The notes below the pieces were generated by a model. The model saw nothing but the letters and a program-made list of their open reading frames with translations. It did no database searches and was not told the origin of the DNA. A stretch of 64,000 nucleotides of DNA, from positions 62,001 through 126,000 of the forward strand of contig CAUJNA010000183.1 of the NCBI GenBank assembly GCA_963377175.1, in the 5' to 3' direction. The DNA comes from Effrenium voratum. Lineage: Eukaryota > Sar > Dinophyceae > Suessiales > Symbiodiniaceae. Numbering within the stretch: position 1 is the stretch's first letter; each line of letters opens with the position of its first letter. The position numbers and the translations under genes were made by a program. Positions 23,101 to 35,107 of the stretch are shown one piece after another.

Positions 23101-26100
23101 CTTGAAGGTTCCTTCTCTGGTAATGTCGTACACGAGAAGCGCTCCAACCTGGCTCCAACCTCAACGAAAAAGACCTAAAATGATCAAAGACAGCGAGGTG
23201 CCGTGACCCAACCGCTGCTCAAAGCACTTCTTGCGTCCACTTTCGTTTCCTTGCTGAACTGCCCCAGAAAGAGAATGGCTTCCTGTGAGGCGAATCCGGT
23301 TGGTGGTTTCAACCCCAAAATCAGGCAACCAGCACTATGGCAGAAGAATGGCAGAGACTCGCCAGCAACGCAGCTCGCCGGTCTTCACTGGTGATGGCTC
23401 GATACCTGCCACGAGCGGGGGGAAGCCTGTGAATTTTGATGGTAAACACGTGCCAAGGTCCAACGATACGCCTGGACACTATACATGTTCGAGCCTTTTT
23501 TGTCTGTGTGCATGGACATGTGCAACATGTCTTCCAAAGGCTAGAAGCCGCCACGCGACAGCCCTGTTGACGATTCGAATGCAACCTGATTTCTCGCCGA
23601 GGATGCGAAAAATGTCTCCCAAAACCTGCCCTGACATCATGCGGTTCCCTGAACAGAGGCTGGAGTGGAAAACCCCAATGTTTGTAGGCCCTGAAGCATC
23701 CCCAGCATCAACTCTTGTCCGAGTTCGGGTTTGCAATTCGCTTTGAAAGTTTCGAAATGTTGCTTTGAAAAAACATGAAGTTGCGCGCACCAAGCCGCAG
23801 GGCTTGCAATATGGGAGCACAGCATTTCAGCTTCATCTGGAATATCGTCCAGCATGTCGAAGCATTGAACTTGGAACGTCCTGCAAAAAACTCCTGAAAG
23901 TCGAGGAGTTTAAAGAGTGTAATTGTGGCTGCTCAGCTTCCCAGCATAGCTACCTCGGGCACACGAGTTGTATATACCACCCTCGGTCCCAGAGTTGATG
24001 TCCAAAAATTGCGAGTAAACTAAAAATGAAAGTTTGCCGACTCACAGGGATGGCCCGGTACGCGCATCATCCGCATCACGCAGCTTGGACAGCTTCGGAT
24101 TGGCAAGTCGCATTGCAAGGGTTCCCCCCTGCAGTCCCTGTCAAAAGAGTACCGACCTTTTGTGCGTCGGTAGACGAAAAACTGACTAAGAAACTTGCCC
24201 GCTGAGTGCCGGGCGGCCAATGGAACAGTTCGGGTTGCAAGCTCCACGCCAATCCTTCGAGCTCCATCACTTCTGAGAAGAAAAAAAAACACGAGACTCT
24301 CGCCACGCCTTGGATACAAGCTCTGACAGTCTGAATCCGACAGGTGATCCCTCTACTTTGATCTTGGAACATCGCACGGAGACGGTCGCTGAACATGAGC
24401 GCCCTGCGCCGGGTTCGAGCCCAAGTAGCAGGTCCTGCTTCTTTTGTGCCAGCACGTTCTCAACGGCGCGGCATGAGCCAAAGACGAGCTAGGCCCAGGA
24501 CAGTAAATGGGTCTTGCCCACCATGGCATCACCAACCTGGACAAGTTTGCAAGGTGCTTGGTTTGCCTGAAGACCTCAGCCCCATGCAAAGTCCCTCTGA
24601 GTTTTCCGCCAATACGATTTCGTAGTCCCGGCAAAACTCCGCGCGCTTCGCAGAATGTGCGATCATAATGAGCTTCCAAACAAGACAGGCGCTGCGTGAG
24701 TCATGGTGAAGCTAGACCTAACTTTGGAATTGAACTGATGCAGCGGGAACGCCCAACGTGTCCACCAACCACGCCACAATGAAACGTAGTGAAGTAAGGC
24801 ACGATGACAAAGAATGTGACAAATACAAATAAATCTAGTCAAGCTTCACCAGCATGTTGGAATGCAAGGATCATGCAAATGTCAGCCCTGATTGCTTGAG
24901 CAGAGATACATTTTGCCAAAAGGTTGTGGAAACTATGTCACGCGTCCAGTGAAAACACCTTGGTTCATGGGTTTGGGGAAAGGCTGCCCCCTCAACTTAG
25001 AAGGGATGGCTGAAAACAGCACACACTTTGGATGGCCCAACTCGGAAAAGTCTGCATAAGCGTGCTGCTTGTGTTGCTTGTCCCAAGCAACGTGTTTGCA
25101 GCTGCAACAGCGTCAAACGCAATATTGAGAGCAAAAAGAAACTCTTGTTTTGCCCATTGTCCTCAGCATGTGGCAACCCACAGCATGCGATGCCTGATGC
25201 CTGAAGTATTTCTGGTGATTTGGTCAGTGGCTGAAACATTCAAGCTCAACTCCTTCCAAGCACACGCAAGAAAAGCATGTTCTTACCAAAGGGTGTGGCA
25301 AAGGGCCAACGGCATGGGAAAAATGCAAGTATTTAGCCTCAAAACACCTCTATCAAATTGAGGAATGTTGCTGGAAGATGTCATTCAACAAATGAAGCAG
25401 ATGAAGCACAGGTCAGAAGCTACCGCGAGCAGGAAGAGAAACCATGGCTTTCTGTGGGCATGTCTCTCTGTGAGCTCCACCTTTCACGGCGACACCTATC
25501 ATGAACTATGTGAACCACTACAGTTACCACTAGGGTCAAACAGTTTACACATGCTGAAGATGTTATTTTGGGCATGCCCCACCCCCCCACCCCCCTAACA
25601 CAAAATAAATGCCACAAAACTAGTTCTTTTCAGCAGATTCTGGGATATGCCATGTTTTGTTTGTCTTGCCCCATAATATGTAATTAAAAGGCACGTTTTG
25701 TTAACCCACATTGGCACCTCACCTGCACCCCCGCAAATCCACAGAATGTCACACAGCAACTTCGTGTCAGTACCCGGTCAACAAAACATCAACAACGGAA
25801 TGCGTCTTGCCAAGCAACTCATGAAGCAGCCGACACGGATTTTACTTTCATTCAAGACTTGCACAGCCAGTTTTTCCTAGCTTTGTTTCAGCACTCTCTG
25901 CTCTGAACGCCTTGAAAGTCCTTTTGGATCATCTCCTGAGTTCCAAAAACGTCCCGGGGTCCGAGTCGGGGGTCACGAAGAGTGGTGCCAGACTGGGTTT
26001 CACCGTGCCCGATCACAAAAGAAAAACACTGATCCCCAGTTCATGCCGTCATTTTTGAACGCAATCTGAAATCTGATCTCGGCGCCCCATGCACTGCATG
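20103..26100. other. No convincing gene
   Basis: ORFs of 60-234 codons occur on both strands, but none shows a domain, sustained composition or agreement with neighbours. The first 500 bases probably belong to the LTR side of element B. Short simple-sequence tracts occur (ATCATCATC-type at about 20,665-20,710, a C-rich run near 25,578-25,597). I see no RNA gene here. Confidence 0.5.
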
Positions 26101-26130
26101 ATCAACACATTCCGCACTGTCTTCAGGATG

Positions 26131-27564
26131 TCAGGCTTGTGACACTCTGTCCAGCGTTTTTGGAATCTGCACGACCTGTACATACACATTCCGGAACACT
26201 CTGCCTCTCCCTTGCGCCAACGCCATCAAATTGTTGAACTCTGCACCTGACTTCGGATTGAATTGCTGCGGGTCTCCTGTCACCCAAAAAGAGAGGGTGA
26301 AATTGTGTTGTCCCTTGCAGCCTTTAAACATGTCACGCAGCCTCTGTAACAATGTCGGTTTGATGCTGTGGTGCGGGGAATTTGTCACAGAGATGCCATG
26401 GTTGAAGTCAAGCAGGTAGTCGATGCCTGGATACAGCTCTGGGCTGCGCAGAAGAGATTTTGCCAGGTCGCCTTTCATGACTTGAAGCCATCTGCGCTCG
26501 AAAGTGTCATCGGAATCGCTCTGCAGCAATTCCAAACCGCCAGGAACTACGAAATCTTTGCCCTTCTTGTGCGTCCAGGAGGCCTGTGCTTTTCCTGCTT
26601 TCGTTATTTCCCAGGTCTCCAGCCGCTTGCGACACCAAGACGTGGTTAGCCAAGCCCCGACAAAATCTTCCAGCCAACATCGTGATTTTGGGTCGCTTCC
26701 GTCCTTCCACAAATTCACAAGCTCGGCATAGTGCTTACGTGTTAGAAGCCTTCTCACCCCGGCGGAGCACACAGCGACTTCGCAAGAAGTCCCGTCCACA
26801 GAAAGGTATGTGAAAAGTCTGCTCGGCAGCTTCGTCCCCATGGTGTCCAGATCTCCACATAAAGCACGTTGCACGGTGGCAAAGTCGTTCGCCTCGGAAT
26901 CCTGCAGAGCGATGGCTTTTGCATAGGCTTTTTCTGAAGCCAGAAGGATGCGTAGTGTGCCTCCAACCAGTCGAAACCTCTCAAGCACTGTGCTCATGGT
27001 GACTGCCGTCGCCAAACTGCCATGGGCCACCTGCAACTCCTGCTCTCTCCACGCCTCTATGTAGACACACTCTCCACCATCTTTGATGAAATTCGAGTAG
27101 TGTTCCCTGTCGGGTCTGCAGGCCTTCACCGTCTTGGCACGCAGCTTATACGTGGGGCGCTTCTCCCAGGCGTCCACGAGGTACCAGTTGTTGCTGTTCT
27201 GCAGGTGCTTGCAGTCGCTTGCATCCCACTTGCCAATCGGCAGGCTCTGCGCTTTCCAACGGCCGTCATTGTTCTTGGTGAAGACGAAAACGAAGCCGCC
27301 CTCCCACGCCTCGAAGACGACGGCCTCGGGCTCCTTGATCCAGTCCGGGCGGTGGCCCGACACCAGGTGCCACAGGCCCAGCGCCAGGGACCGGCTCTTG
27401 CCGATGCCGGGGATCCCCAGCATGGCCACGCGCTCCGTGCCGTTCTTCATCAGCTCGAAGGTGGCCTTCCAGGCCTGGCGCGTCGTGTTCCGCGTCAGCA
27501 GCTTCCTCCCGCTCAGGTCATAGGGCCTTGCGGGCAGGCACTCCTTGAGGTCGAAGACCTGCAC
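26131..27564 (-). CDS. Crinkler/RHS-like P-loop ATPase domain protein
   Basis: A 477-residue frame opening with VFDLKECLPARPYDLSGRKLL. The Walker A motif GIPGIGKSRS (about residues 50-59) and a following helix (LALGLWHLV) match the nucleotide-binding module shared by Crinkler (CRN) effectors and trypanosome retrotransposon-hot-spot proteins. The late motif NFTLSFWVTGDPQQFNPK fits their C-terminal half. The frame is open throughout. The start given is not a real ATG context: minus-strand sequence ends in CAG immediately before GTCTTCGAC, so this is more likely an internal exon after a 3' splice site, with upstream exons at 27,600-28,735. Function in dinoflagellates is unknown; such families are often multi-copy and associated with retroelements. 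Confidence 0.7.
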   Translation of the reverse strand: MQVFDLKECLPARPYDLSGRKLLTRNTTRQAWKATFELMKNGTERVAMLGIPGIGKSRSLALGLWHLVSGHRPDWIKEPEAVVFEAWEGGFVFVFTKNNDGRWKAQSLPIGKWDASDCKHLQNSNNWYLVDAWEKRPTYKLRAKTVKACRPDREHYSNFIKDGGECVYIEAWREQELQVAHGSLATAVTMSTVLERFRLVGGTLRILLASEKAYAKAIALQDSEANDFATVQRALCGDLDTMGTKLPSRLFTYLSVDGTSCEVAVCSAGVRRLLTRKHYAELVNLWKDGSDPKSRCWLEDFVGAWLTTSWCRKRLETWEITKAGKAQASWTHKKGKDFVVPGGLELLQSDSDDTFERRWLQVMKGDLAKSLLRSPELYPGIDYLLDFNHGISVTNSPHHSIKPTLLQRLRDMFKGCKGQHNFTLSFWVTGDPQQFNPKSGAEFNNLMALAQGRGRVFRNVYVQVVQIPKTLDRVSQA

Positions 27565-27599
27565 GCCTCAGTATGGCTTCAGCAAGAAAAGCAAAACTG

Positions 27600-28735
27600 A
27601 TCCGCCGTCCCCCCCGGCCTTCGCCGAGGTCCTTGAGCTTGGCCTTGACCAGCTCCTGGATGAACGCCGTGGCATCTGGGTCCTCCTGCCGCCATCATGG
27701 ACACAAAGCTGGGGATGCGTGTTTGAGCAACCATCCGTTCGTGGGACGTGCGCCAACAATGCAGCCAGCTGAAGTCCAAAAAAATGCGCTGTGCTCTGCA
27801 ACGCAATCTGGGGATTTGCTGCGCGCGCAAGGACCAACGTCTCAGCCGGTCGCTGAAACGACCGAGTCTGCCCGCCTCGGACTCCTCCTGCACCTCCTTT
27901 TTCGCCTCCTGCACCTCCTTCTTCGCCTCCTGCACCTCCTTCTTCGCCTCCTGCACCTCCTTCTTCGCCTCCTGCACCTCCTTCTTCGCCTCCTGCACCT
28001 CCTCAGCGTTGCCTGTTTGCAGGGCCATTGCCACCTGCTGCTGGGCCGTCGCCACCTGCTCCTGGGCGCTCTCAACCTGCTGTTGGGCTGTCTCTTGCTG
28101 CGCCAGCGCAAGTCCCAGCCGCTGCCGCGCCAGGACAAGGTCCTGCCCGGCCCGACTCACACGCCGTGCAGTGCGCTCGAACCGACGGCCTCTTCCAAGC
28201 CCCTCAGGGCTGCTTTGCCCTGGACGGCTACCACGACGTGCGTCACAATTAATGCCACGACATGTGAATCTCACCTTTTGGCAAAGGAAGCAAACAGTCC
28301 TGCCTCTTCCACAAACTCGCGCAGTTCTTGTTGCAACTTGTCTTTCTTCCCTGAACATCTCCACTTCCCTGGATACATCTTTTCCGCTCCTGAGCTAAAA
28401 CCTTTCACCGCTCTTGAAACCCCGACTCACGTGCTGCTCCAGCCTGCCAAGAGAGCTTTTATCTCGTCCACCGTGTTCTTGTCCTCCAGCACCCGTTCGG
28501 CTTTTGCAAGCACCTGAGCGAGGCCAAGCTGGGACGTCGCTTTCTCTGAAGGCTCGCCGCCTTCTCGAGATCGAGCCGGTCCTGGCAGCCAAGAAGCCCA
28601 GCGTTGAAGCCTCCTGATGCACATGTCCCCCAGGCCTGGGCACTGTTGTCCTGGCAATGGCAACCGTCCAAACTTGCAAGCTTTGGGTTGAAAGGTCCTT
28701 TTGCGCAGCCAGGGCACGCAAGGCGACTCCATCAT
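27600..28735 (-). CDS. Upstream exons of the CRN-like gene: coiled coil
   Basis: Two coding-like segments precede the ATPase on the same strand. At about 27,870-28,230 a frame encodes a Gln/Ala-rich helix and then five or more perfect heptads of the QEAKKEV type, produced by a 21-base minisatellite at 27,885-28,005. At about 28,435-28,560 another frame encodes EKATSQLGLAQVLAKAERVLEDKNTVDEI and ends before GTGAGT, a plausible 5' splice site. A third piece (about 27,625-27,700) reads DPDATAFIQELVKAKLKDLGEG. Exon joins are inferred and not resolved. Confidence 0.4.
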
Positions 28736-29635
28736 GCAAAGGGCGTGGTCTCACCTGAACAAGCGAAAATGCGATCTGTTTGGGGCTGTGGGCAACTCTC
28801 AGGAAGCGGTTCTGGCACGGCAGCACAAACAGGAACATCCAAAGTGGGGGGGCTCACGGTCCTCCAGCCGAGCTCCTCTGGCAAAGTCGTGGATGGCAAA
28901 TGGGGACTCCTGAAAACCGAAAATCCATTCGTTTGCAAACAATGCTCCAGACTTTCCCAAGACCCAGGCCGTGCTCGGCCACCGTAGGAAGAGCGCCAGC
29001 ACAATCCCGAAGCTGAGGCATGCGCCTGTCACGGCATACTGCGGACACCGCAATGTCCACAAACCGGCTGGCCTCGGCCTCTCCTCCTGGAACTCGTCGC
29101 TGCCATGGCCGTTGCAACACTTAATGATTCCTCACATCAACTCGATGCGTTCGCAATCATGATTTTTTCTGATTTGATGAGCACTCGCGGGCAACGGACG
29201 GATGTTCGCTGCTCAGTGTTGGCCCACATAATCAAACTCTGCGCGGCAGCCAGCAATGTTGTGTAAGTAGAAGCCAAACGACCACCAGCTACCAACTGCA
29301 AAGCTGCTAGGTGAATTCACACGGTAGGTTTTTGTTGCGGTTCTCATCCTGAAGGACCGAAGGATGTGTGTTTAGATGAATCCTTGCTGAAATGAATATT
29401 CTTTATGTCCCCCTGTTGGTTTTACAGGGAAACTAGGATATTTTCCGGGGTACTTAAGCAAATGGAGGTTTGTATTCCCACCATGTACCTGTCTTGGGCT
29501 GAGCAACCAAGCAAGAAATGTATGTCATGGCAAGCCGCCAGCCACGTCAAATGGAGGTGCCCAAACACCCAAAGTTGGTCTTGGTTGTTCAGTGACACCA
29601 ATTATTGTTCCCCTTTTTATGGAGGCCAAGCCCCG

Positions 29636-30592
29636 CTAAAAATGCTCATCCCCAGAAAGAGGTCCTTGACCATGTGTCAAGGACAAAGAGTAGTACTCGA
29701 GCGCACGTCCCATGGGATCATGCACAATTGCACCAAGTCCAGCAGGCCACACACGATCTGTCGGTTCGTACGAAGCGTCGGTAAAAACCATCCAAGGCGT
29801 TTCACGATGGGCACACAGAAACCTCGGCTTTCCCAAAGCAAGAAACGACACAAAGCGCCGTATGGCGTCTGCGCACGACTCGGTAAGTTCTTCCGAGGTT
29901 TGGAAATGTCCATGATCTGAGATAGCTCTTAGGCACAACTTGCTAGTCCTGCCGAAAACCTGAGAGTCAGCAAAATGCATTCGACCCCTCAGTCGCAAAG
30001 CTTCCTTCTTCGGTAAACGACCCTTTGCAAGAATACCCTTTAGACATTCGGAAAGTTCCGCGCACCTTTTCTTTGTGTTGGCAAAACAAGCTAAACCTAT
30101 GCGAGAGTCACTCAGGTCGATCGTGATGCCCAACGCACAAGAGGCGAATTCACAGCTCTTGGATCCATCCATCGCATACCGCCAACCGAGCAGTTCCAAG
30201 AGGCCCGTAAAGGCCTGGTTTGTCGAGGTGACTAAGTCAACTTCCGAGAAAACAACAAAGTCATCATAAAACACGCTCAACGGGATATGCAACATTGAGG
30301 TAGCAAGATGCCAAATACTCTGCACAATCCTGAGAAAAGAGAAAACTGCCCTTGTCGCTCCAAACGGAACCGCTCTCAACCTGAACACTTGGGCAGCTTT
30401 CTCCTTGAGACAGTAACATGCAATGTAGCTGGCCCAGCGGGAGGCAGGGTGAATACCCAACTGCCTATAGGCCGACTTCAAGTCATAGGTCCGTCCCAAC
30501 AAACATCTCCCGGGCAACTGCCGCATTAGCTGAACCACCAAGGCCCCAATAACGTCAGTCGATTGAGGTCTTGGCGACTCGGAAGCCTGCAC
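29636..30592 (-). pseudogene. Retroelement reverse transcriptase and RNase H
   Basis: RT motifs are in order: TYDLKSAYRQLGI (catalytic Asp), VPFGATRAVFSFLRI, VFYDDFVVFS (YDD box), a thumb-like GILAKGRLPKKEALRLRGRMHFADSQ, and an RNase H start MVFTDASYE. The type resembles the RT seen in DIRS-like and related dinoflagellate elements rather than copia. The open frame begins after a break: upstream LQQPNKVR and downstream SLNSTVQASESPRPQ are in different frames, and the residues expected between them (the usual I-D-D-F box) are missing, so a short deletion destroyed the gene. It stops soon after the RNase H start. Confidence 0.75.
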
Positions 30593-30600
30593 GGTCGAGT

Positions 30601-31218
30601 TTAGCGAACTTTGTTCGGTTGTTGAAGCCCAAAACGCCTGCTAATGACAGCATCATCCGGTAGTGACCGGACGTCGATAGGGCCTTCCAGCCACCCCGAC
30701 TGAACTTCATCCAATGTCATGGAATACACTTTCTCATCAAGGGATTGGTTGCCGGAGGACCTTGTCGCATACAAGATGGACTTTCTGGCAGTCCTCGCGA
30801 ATTGCTTTAGGGTCTCTTCCCTGACTACGGCCGGCCTGAAGGCAGCAGGAAAAACACCTGTGGGGGGGACAACTCCCGTTAAAACGGTTCCCTCCTTAAG
30901 CTTGGCAACAACACCCAAGTCGGTGTAACCACTAGCCTTAAGCATTTCTTCCCACAGGAGAATACGTTTTGGGGCAAGTAGGCATCTCAAGTTATCAGGC
31001 ATGTTGCGCTTCAAGGATTTCTCAGCGGGTGCCAATTCTCTCGCTCTGGCAGTCCAATGCCTGAGACACTCCACACGCATTTTTGCTATAGGAGCGAAAC
31101 CCTCGGCAGCAAGCGTCTTAACAACACACGCCAAAGCTCCAGGCAGCACCAGGTCAAGGTTTCGAGGATGACCAACCCTCAAAGCCTCTGCAACAAACTG
31201 GGTAGGAGAGAAAGGCAC
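30601..31218 (-). pseudogene. Retroelement polyprotein, segment upstream of RT
   Basis: A 205-residue frame running from FSPTQFVAEALRVGHPRNLD to ISRRFGLQQPNKVR, directly ahead of the RT block. The motif 'P.QFVxEALxxxHP' followed by a basic helical region is the usual lead-in to RT in this family as I know it. It joins the methyltransferase-like block (31,281-32,209) only through a frame change near 31,260. Confidence 0.6.
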
Positions 31219-31280
31219 ACCCCAAGCAATTTCAACAGATTGTTTGTCCCGGTAACCAGCAACAGAAGCAAGCTCATCCC

Positions 31281-32209
31281 TTACACCCCTTTTGGCCGGA
31301 AAGGAGACACACGAAGGAGCTGGGACTCGGCTGGCACCACCGATCCAGCGGGCTCAAGGCCAGCTGGAGCTGTCCAGGGAACCTTGATGCGGCTCATTGG
31401 CGAAACAGGCAGCGAGACATGCAATGGGCCACGCAGCACAATAACTTGTTTATGCTCGGGCACCAAAGGTGGAATTTTGGATGCACGAGGCTGCTGGCCC
31501 GTGATTGCACGCAAAGCATGAAGATCGCTGGACTGCGACATCATCTCAAAAGTGCATGGTGGCGGCTGCCAACCACGGTCCACTGCTTCGCACGCAAACG
31601 CCTTGGCAATCTCCCAAGCAAGCTGGGGAGGATATGCAGTCTCTTCCGCGGTTGCAAATGTTTTTCCAGTGTCGCCGTGCGCAAAGCCCCATGGCAAGTG
31701 AGTGTGAGAGTCACTGACACCTGGGCACAAGCGAGAAACTTTTTGGAAGTGTTTGCAATTGTGGGCCTGGCTGCCGTACGCACAAGCCTGATGAATTGTG
31801 AAAGTGTGGGGCAAACGAGGGACTTCCAAAAACTGGTTTGCCAAAACAAGGAACTCCGAGGGTTCTCCACGCAAAAGACCAAACCTCTAGCATGGCACAG
31901 GATCAAAAGTTTTGCTAGAAAGGCATAAAGACAGTTGGCTGCATCAACCCTGACCTTGTTCTTACCGTGCAAATTCGGAAGCCCATCTGGGTGATCCTTG
32001 GATCTCAAAGGCACCGGTTGCGGAATGCGCGAACCTGACGAGTCACGAAGCACAATCTGTCTTGCGGCGCTGCACGTCCCGCAGGGGGGGGCTGCATGAA
32101 TGCCCAGCAGCTGGTCACTGGAGGCCCAAAGCAAACATAGCTCCCTCATCCAGGGGTTGGCCTGGCTGGCCAAACGCATAAGCCAAACCTCCCAGCGTGG
32201 CAATACCAT
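31281..32209 (-). pseudogene. Methyltransferase-like N-terminal region of the retroelement
   Basis: The frame starting at 32,209 has HAAPPCGTCSAARQIV and, 80 residues later, VFCVENPRSSLFW, spaced like the PC (motif IV) and EN (motif VI) boxes of DNA cytosine methyltransferases. At about 31,835 the reading continues in another frame with FLEVPRLPHTFTIHQACAYGS and DSHTHLPWGFAHGDTGKTFATAEETAYP. Motif I and the target-recognition part are not obvious, so activity cannot be claimed. Family knowledge: some dinoflagellate and other protist retroelements carry methyltransferase domains. Confidence 0.55.
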
Positions 32210-32311
32210 TCTGCTTCAGCGCCCTAAGCACGCCAGCACCCAAGTTGATCTCTTGGGCTCTTTGTGAGAAATGAGCCTCCGATTCAATAAGCAGAGCCAT
32301 CTCAAACTACG

Positions 32312-32590
32312 CGGAGGTTTGAACGGGGTTTGTACATGCACGAGCGCAGTGTTTTGTAACAATCGGCTCAAAACCTGCGCCCTGCCATCGAATCCGGCCC
32401 TCCGGAGGTTTGAACGAGGGTTTGTGTATGCACGAGCGCAGTGTTTTGTGACAATCAGCTCAAAAACGCGCGCCCTGCCATAGAATCCATCCCTTGGGAA
32501 GTTTGAACGGGGTTTGTGTACGCACGAGCGCAATGTTTTTGACAACCGGCCGGCGTTTGCATACGCGGGCGCGATGTTTTCAAAAACCAA
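32312..32590. repeat. Three tandem units of about 92 bases
   Basis: Units begin near 32,312, 32,404 and 32,497, each with GAGGTTTGAACGGGGTTTGT, then CACGAGCGCAGTGTTTTG and a CGCCCTGCCAT block; the third is diverging and truncated. A perfect 20-base palindrome lies just after it (32,607-32,626). No gene seen between here and about 33,400. Confidence 0.8.
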
Positions 32591-33589
32591 TGAAGCAGTT
32601 CTGAGGAAGCAGGCGCGCGCCTGCTTGGCCACTTCCTGGGAGCAACCCTGGCAAGTTTGCCCGGAGCTCGCGCGTGCGCAGATTTTTGCGCGAGCAAAGT
32701 CAAACCAGCTGCGCTACGGGCCACGAGCATCTTTGTCTCAAGTCTGCGGGGCTAAGTAGGTGTGGCTCCGTCTTCTCGTCTTCTCAACGGACGCCAAGAT
32801 GAACGCTACCGCCTTCTACACTGCCGCAGCACAGCCGCGCCACCACTCGCAAGAATGCAAGACTCGGCCTTTCCCGCTCCAAGACTTCAGCAGACCGTGA
32901 GACATGGAAGTCATCAGGCAAACGAAACAAAACAAGAACACAGCCAAAGAAAAACGCAGACAACACAGGCACCAAAAACAAAACACAGCGCCAAAAAGCA
33001 GCCGATCGTTGCTTCCACCAAAGATCGCCAATGCGGAACATAGGTTCCAAAATGCACGACCTGAGCATCATCAAGGACAGCGATAAAGTGACGGGCTTAA
33101 AAGCCAACACGCGCTCAGATCCGCCGGGGGCACATTTGCGCATCGTTAACCCCCACGAATGGCCATGCGGAGAGAGCAAAATGCGCAAGTTGAATTAAAC
33201 AAAAAATCCGTCGAGGCACAGCCGAGAGTATTCAAACAATTACTCAAGGGCAAAAGAGCCAAGGAGTATGGCAAACTTAGTTAAGGTTTGCACGAGGTAT
33301 TGCAGCGCACAGGCATCACCTGTTGGCACCGAGCGACAAGGGAGACAAGCATGCATGAATTACTAACGCGGCTGAAGATTCGAACAGGATTAAAACACGG
33401 GGGAAAGGAAAAACCCCAAGCTTTAGAATCCTGTTCACTGCTTCAAGCCAAGACGGAACAGCCATGAAAAAGGGGAGCCCGAGACGCTCCGCTCCCTTTT
33501 CTGTAGGCGTTGCTCAGAAGTTCAGGCTCAGCATTGCAGGAGGAGGAGCTCTCTCTTTAGAGACAATTCTCTGCCCGGGGAAAGTGTGC

Positions 33590-33745
33590 CCGGACGGGGG
33601 AGTTTGCCGAGGCAGTGCGCCGGGGGAGTGTGCCGGGGGAGTGCGCCGAGGGGTGTGCCGGGGTTGTGCTGGGGAGTGTGGAGACCGAGGTCGGAATTCT
33701 TCCCACCCAGGTCGGAATTCTTCCCACGGAGATGGGAATTCCGAC
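33590..33745. repeat. GC-rich minisatellite and GGTCGGAATTCTTCCCAC repeat
   Basis: From about 33,595 degenerate GTGYGCCGGGGGA units repeat five or six times. They are followed by two copies of GGTCGGAATTCTTCCCAC (33,690-33,727) and a partial inverted copy GGGAATTCCGAC. Confidence 0.75.
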
Positions 33746-34024
33746 TTTGCTCCAAGCTTCCTTTTGCCAAAAAACCCCACTGCTGGGCCACTGCCGGACT
33801 CAAGCATGCGTCAGAAACTAACACGTGCTACGCTCCAAATCTGCGAGCAATTTTGATCGCCGAAGCCTGCAGTGAATCTCAGTCCTTGCTGATGCATGCA
33901 TAACAGACTACATGTTTCACATGAAGTACGATTTCAACCGGAGCTCATCATGAACCCCCAAGTGTGTTGGATGCATAAACCGGATCTCGAAAGGATCCTC
34001 CATAGGCAAAAGTGGCCTCCGAAC

Positions 34025-34560
34025 TCATTGTCTCCGGAGTACCCCACCAGAAACTCCCGATGGAGCTTTACCACGCCCCTTGCCAAAGCTGTGACATGTT
34101 TGGCACACTTTGTAATTGGCCAAAATGGCCGCGCTCTCTGTCATCTCAATGTGGCCATGCAGAGTCCACTTGCAACCTGGCTTGTGGTAGCACCGACCGC
34201 CGCCTGTCACCCAAACAACAGTCCTGTCTGCAACTGGGTCGCTGCTCGCTGATGACCTTTCAACTGTAAGCTCTTCCTCAAAACGCAAGCTGCTGGCCAC
34301 TTGCACATCCAAAGTCTGTGTACTGCGCTCCTCCGCAGACGCTCCGTTTGTACAACCAATATCCACGCGCATACATGCAGAATGTATAGCAAGCACATAG
34401 CAAGAAAATCACAAATCCGCTGAACATCACAAGATCAAAGATAATCCGGAACTGGTTTTCGCTCATAAAGATTGGGCTCTCTTCCAGGCTCAAGGCTTCG
34501 TCAAGGCTGTTCTCACCTGTACTATATCCCATCAAGTTGCTCACAATTCCCAACTGCAAG
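34025..34560 (-). pseudogene. Membrane-anchored Cys/His-motif protein fragment
   Basis: From about 34,560 downward one frame encodes an acidic stretch, then a hydrophobic segment (IIFDLVMFSGFVIFLLCACY) consistent with one membrane helix. Past about 34,390 the continuation is in another frame: QTLDVQVASSLRFEEELTV, then WVTGGGRCYHKPGCKWTL and YKVCQTCH, which has the H-x3-C and C-x2-C spacing of a small metal-binding motif. I recall similar tails from dinoflagellate repeat families but cannot name the protein. The frame change marks it as decayed. Confidence 0.35.
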
Positions 34561-35107
34561 ATCCTCTTTGCCGAAGTTCCTGCTGCTGGGCGACTTCCGG
34601 CAGCTCCAGGCCGTACTGGACACTCCTGGGCCGGGCGGCCCATCAGCGCCCCATTGGAGCACAGCCACCTAATCCGGGACCTGGCCGGCGGGCACCGGCA
34701 CGAGCTCACGGAGAACATGCGCTCCGACCCCGGCATCTTCGACTTCGTGAAGTGGCTGCGGGTCGGCGAGGAGGGGTGCTCCACGCTGGAGCAGGCCAAG
34801 GGGAGGCTGAGGGAGCTCTTCCCCTCGAAGCCCGGGTGGCCGAACACCACGCTGGTTCATCAGCCACAGCAGGCGCGTGGTTGTGAACGCAGCGGTGAAC
34901 CGGGCCCTGGGCCCGAGGGCCCGAAGCTGCTCAAGCTGGAGACCATAGGTTTGGGTCGTTGTCCCAAAACAGCCCCCAGAGCACGAGGGTGTGGCCGGGG
35001 CTGCGCCTCATCGGGGCCGGGCAAAAGATCTTCAAGAGAGTCTTCGTGGCCGTGCTGGACAACGGCATGTGGCTGAAGAACCAGGAGCTCCTGCAACCGC
35101 CCGGCTG
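34560..35107 (+). pseudogene. SF1 helicase remnant of a GC-rich PLV-like element
   Basis: Successive plus-strand frames give PKFLLLGDFRQLQAVLD (helicase motif III, GDxxQL), then HLIRDLAGGHRHELTENMRSDPGIFDFVKWLR (motif IV region), and finally LRLIGAGQKIFKRVFVAVLDNG (C-terminal RecA-like domain). At least two frameshifts separate them. The type is RecD/Pif1-like superfamily 1. Motif I (Walker A) is not found upstream, so the gene is 5'-truncated. The capsid remnant lies immediately downstream on the opposite strand, which favours a viral origin over a host helicase. Confidence 0.55.

Noticed and set aside
27573..28517. 314-codon plus-strand ORF with LLHLLLRL repeats
   Set aside because: It is the antisense of the QEAKKEV heptad minisatellite, which makes better sense as a coiled coil on the strand of the ATPase.
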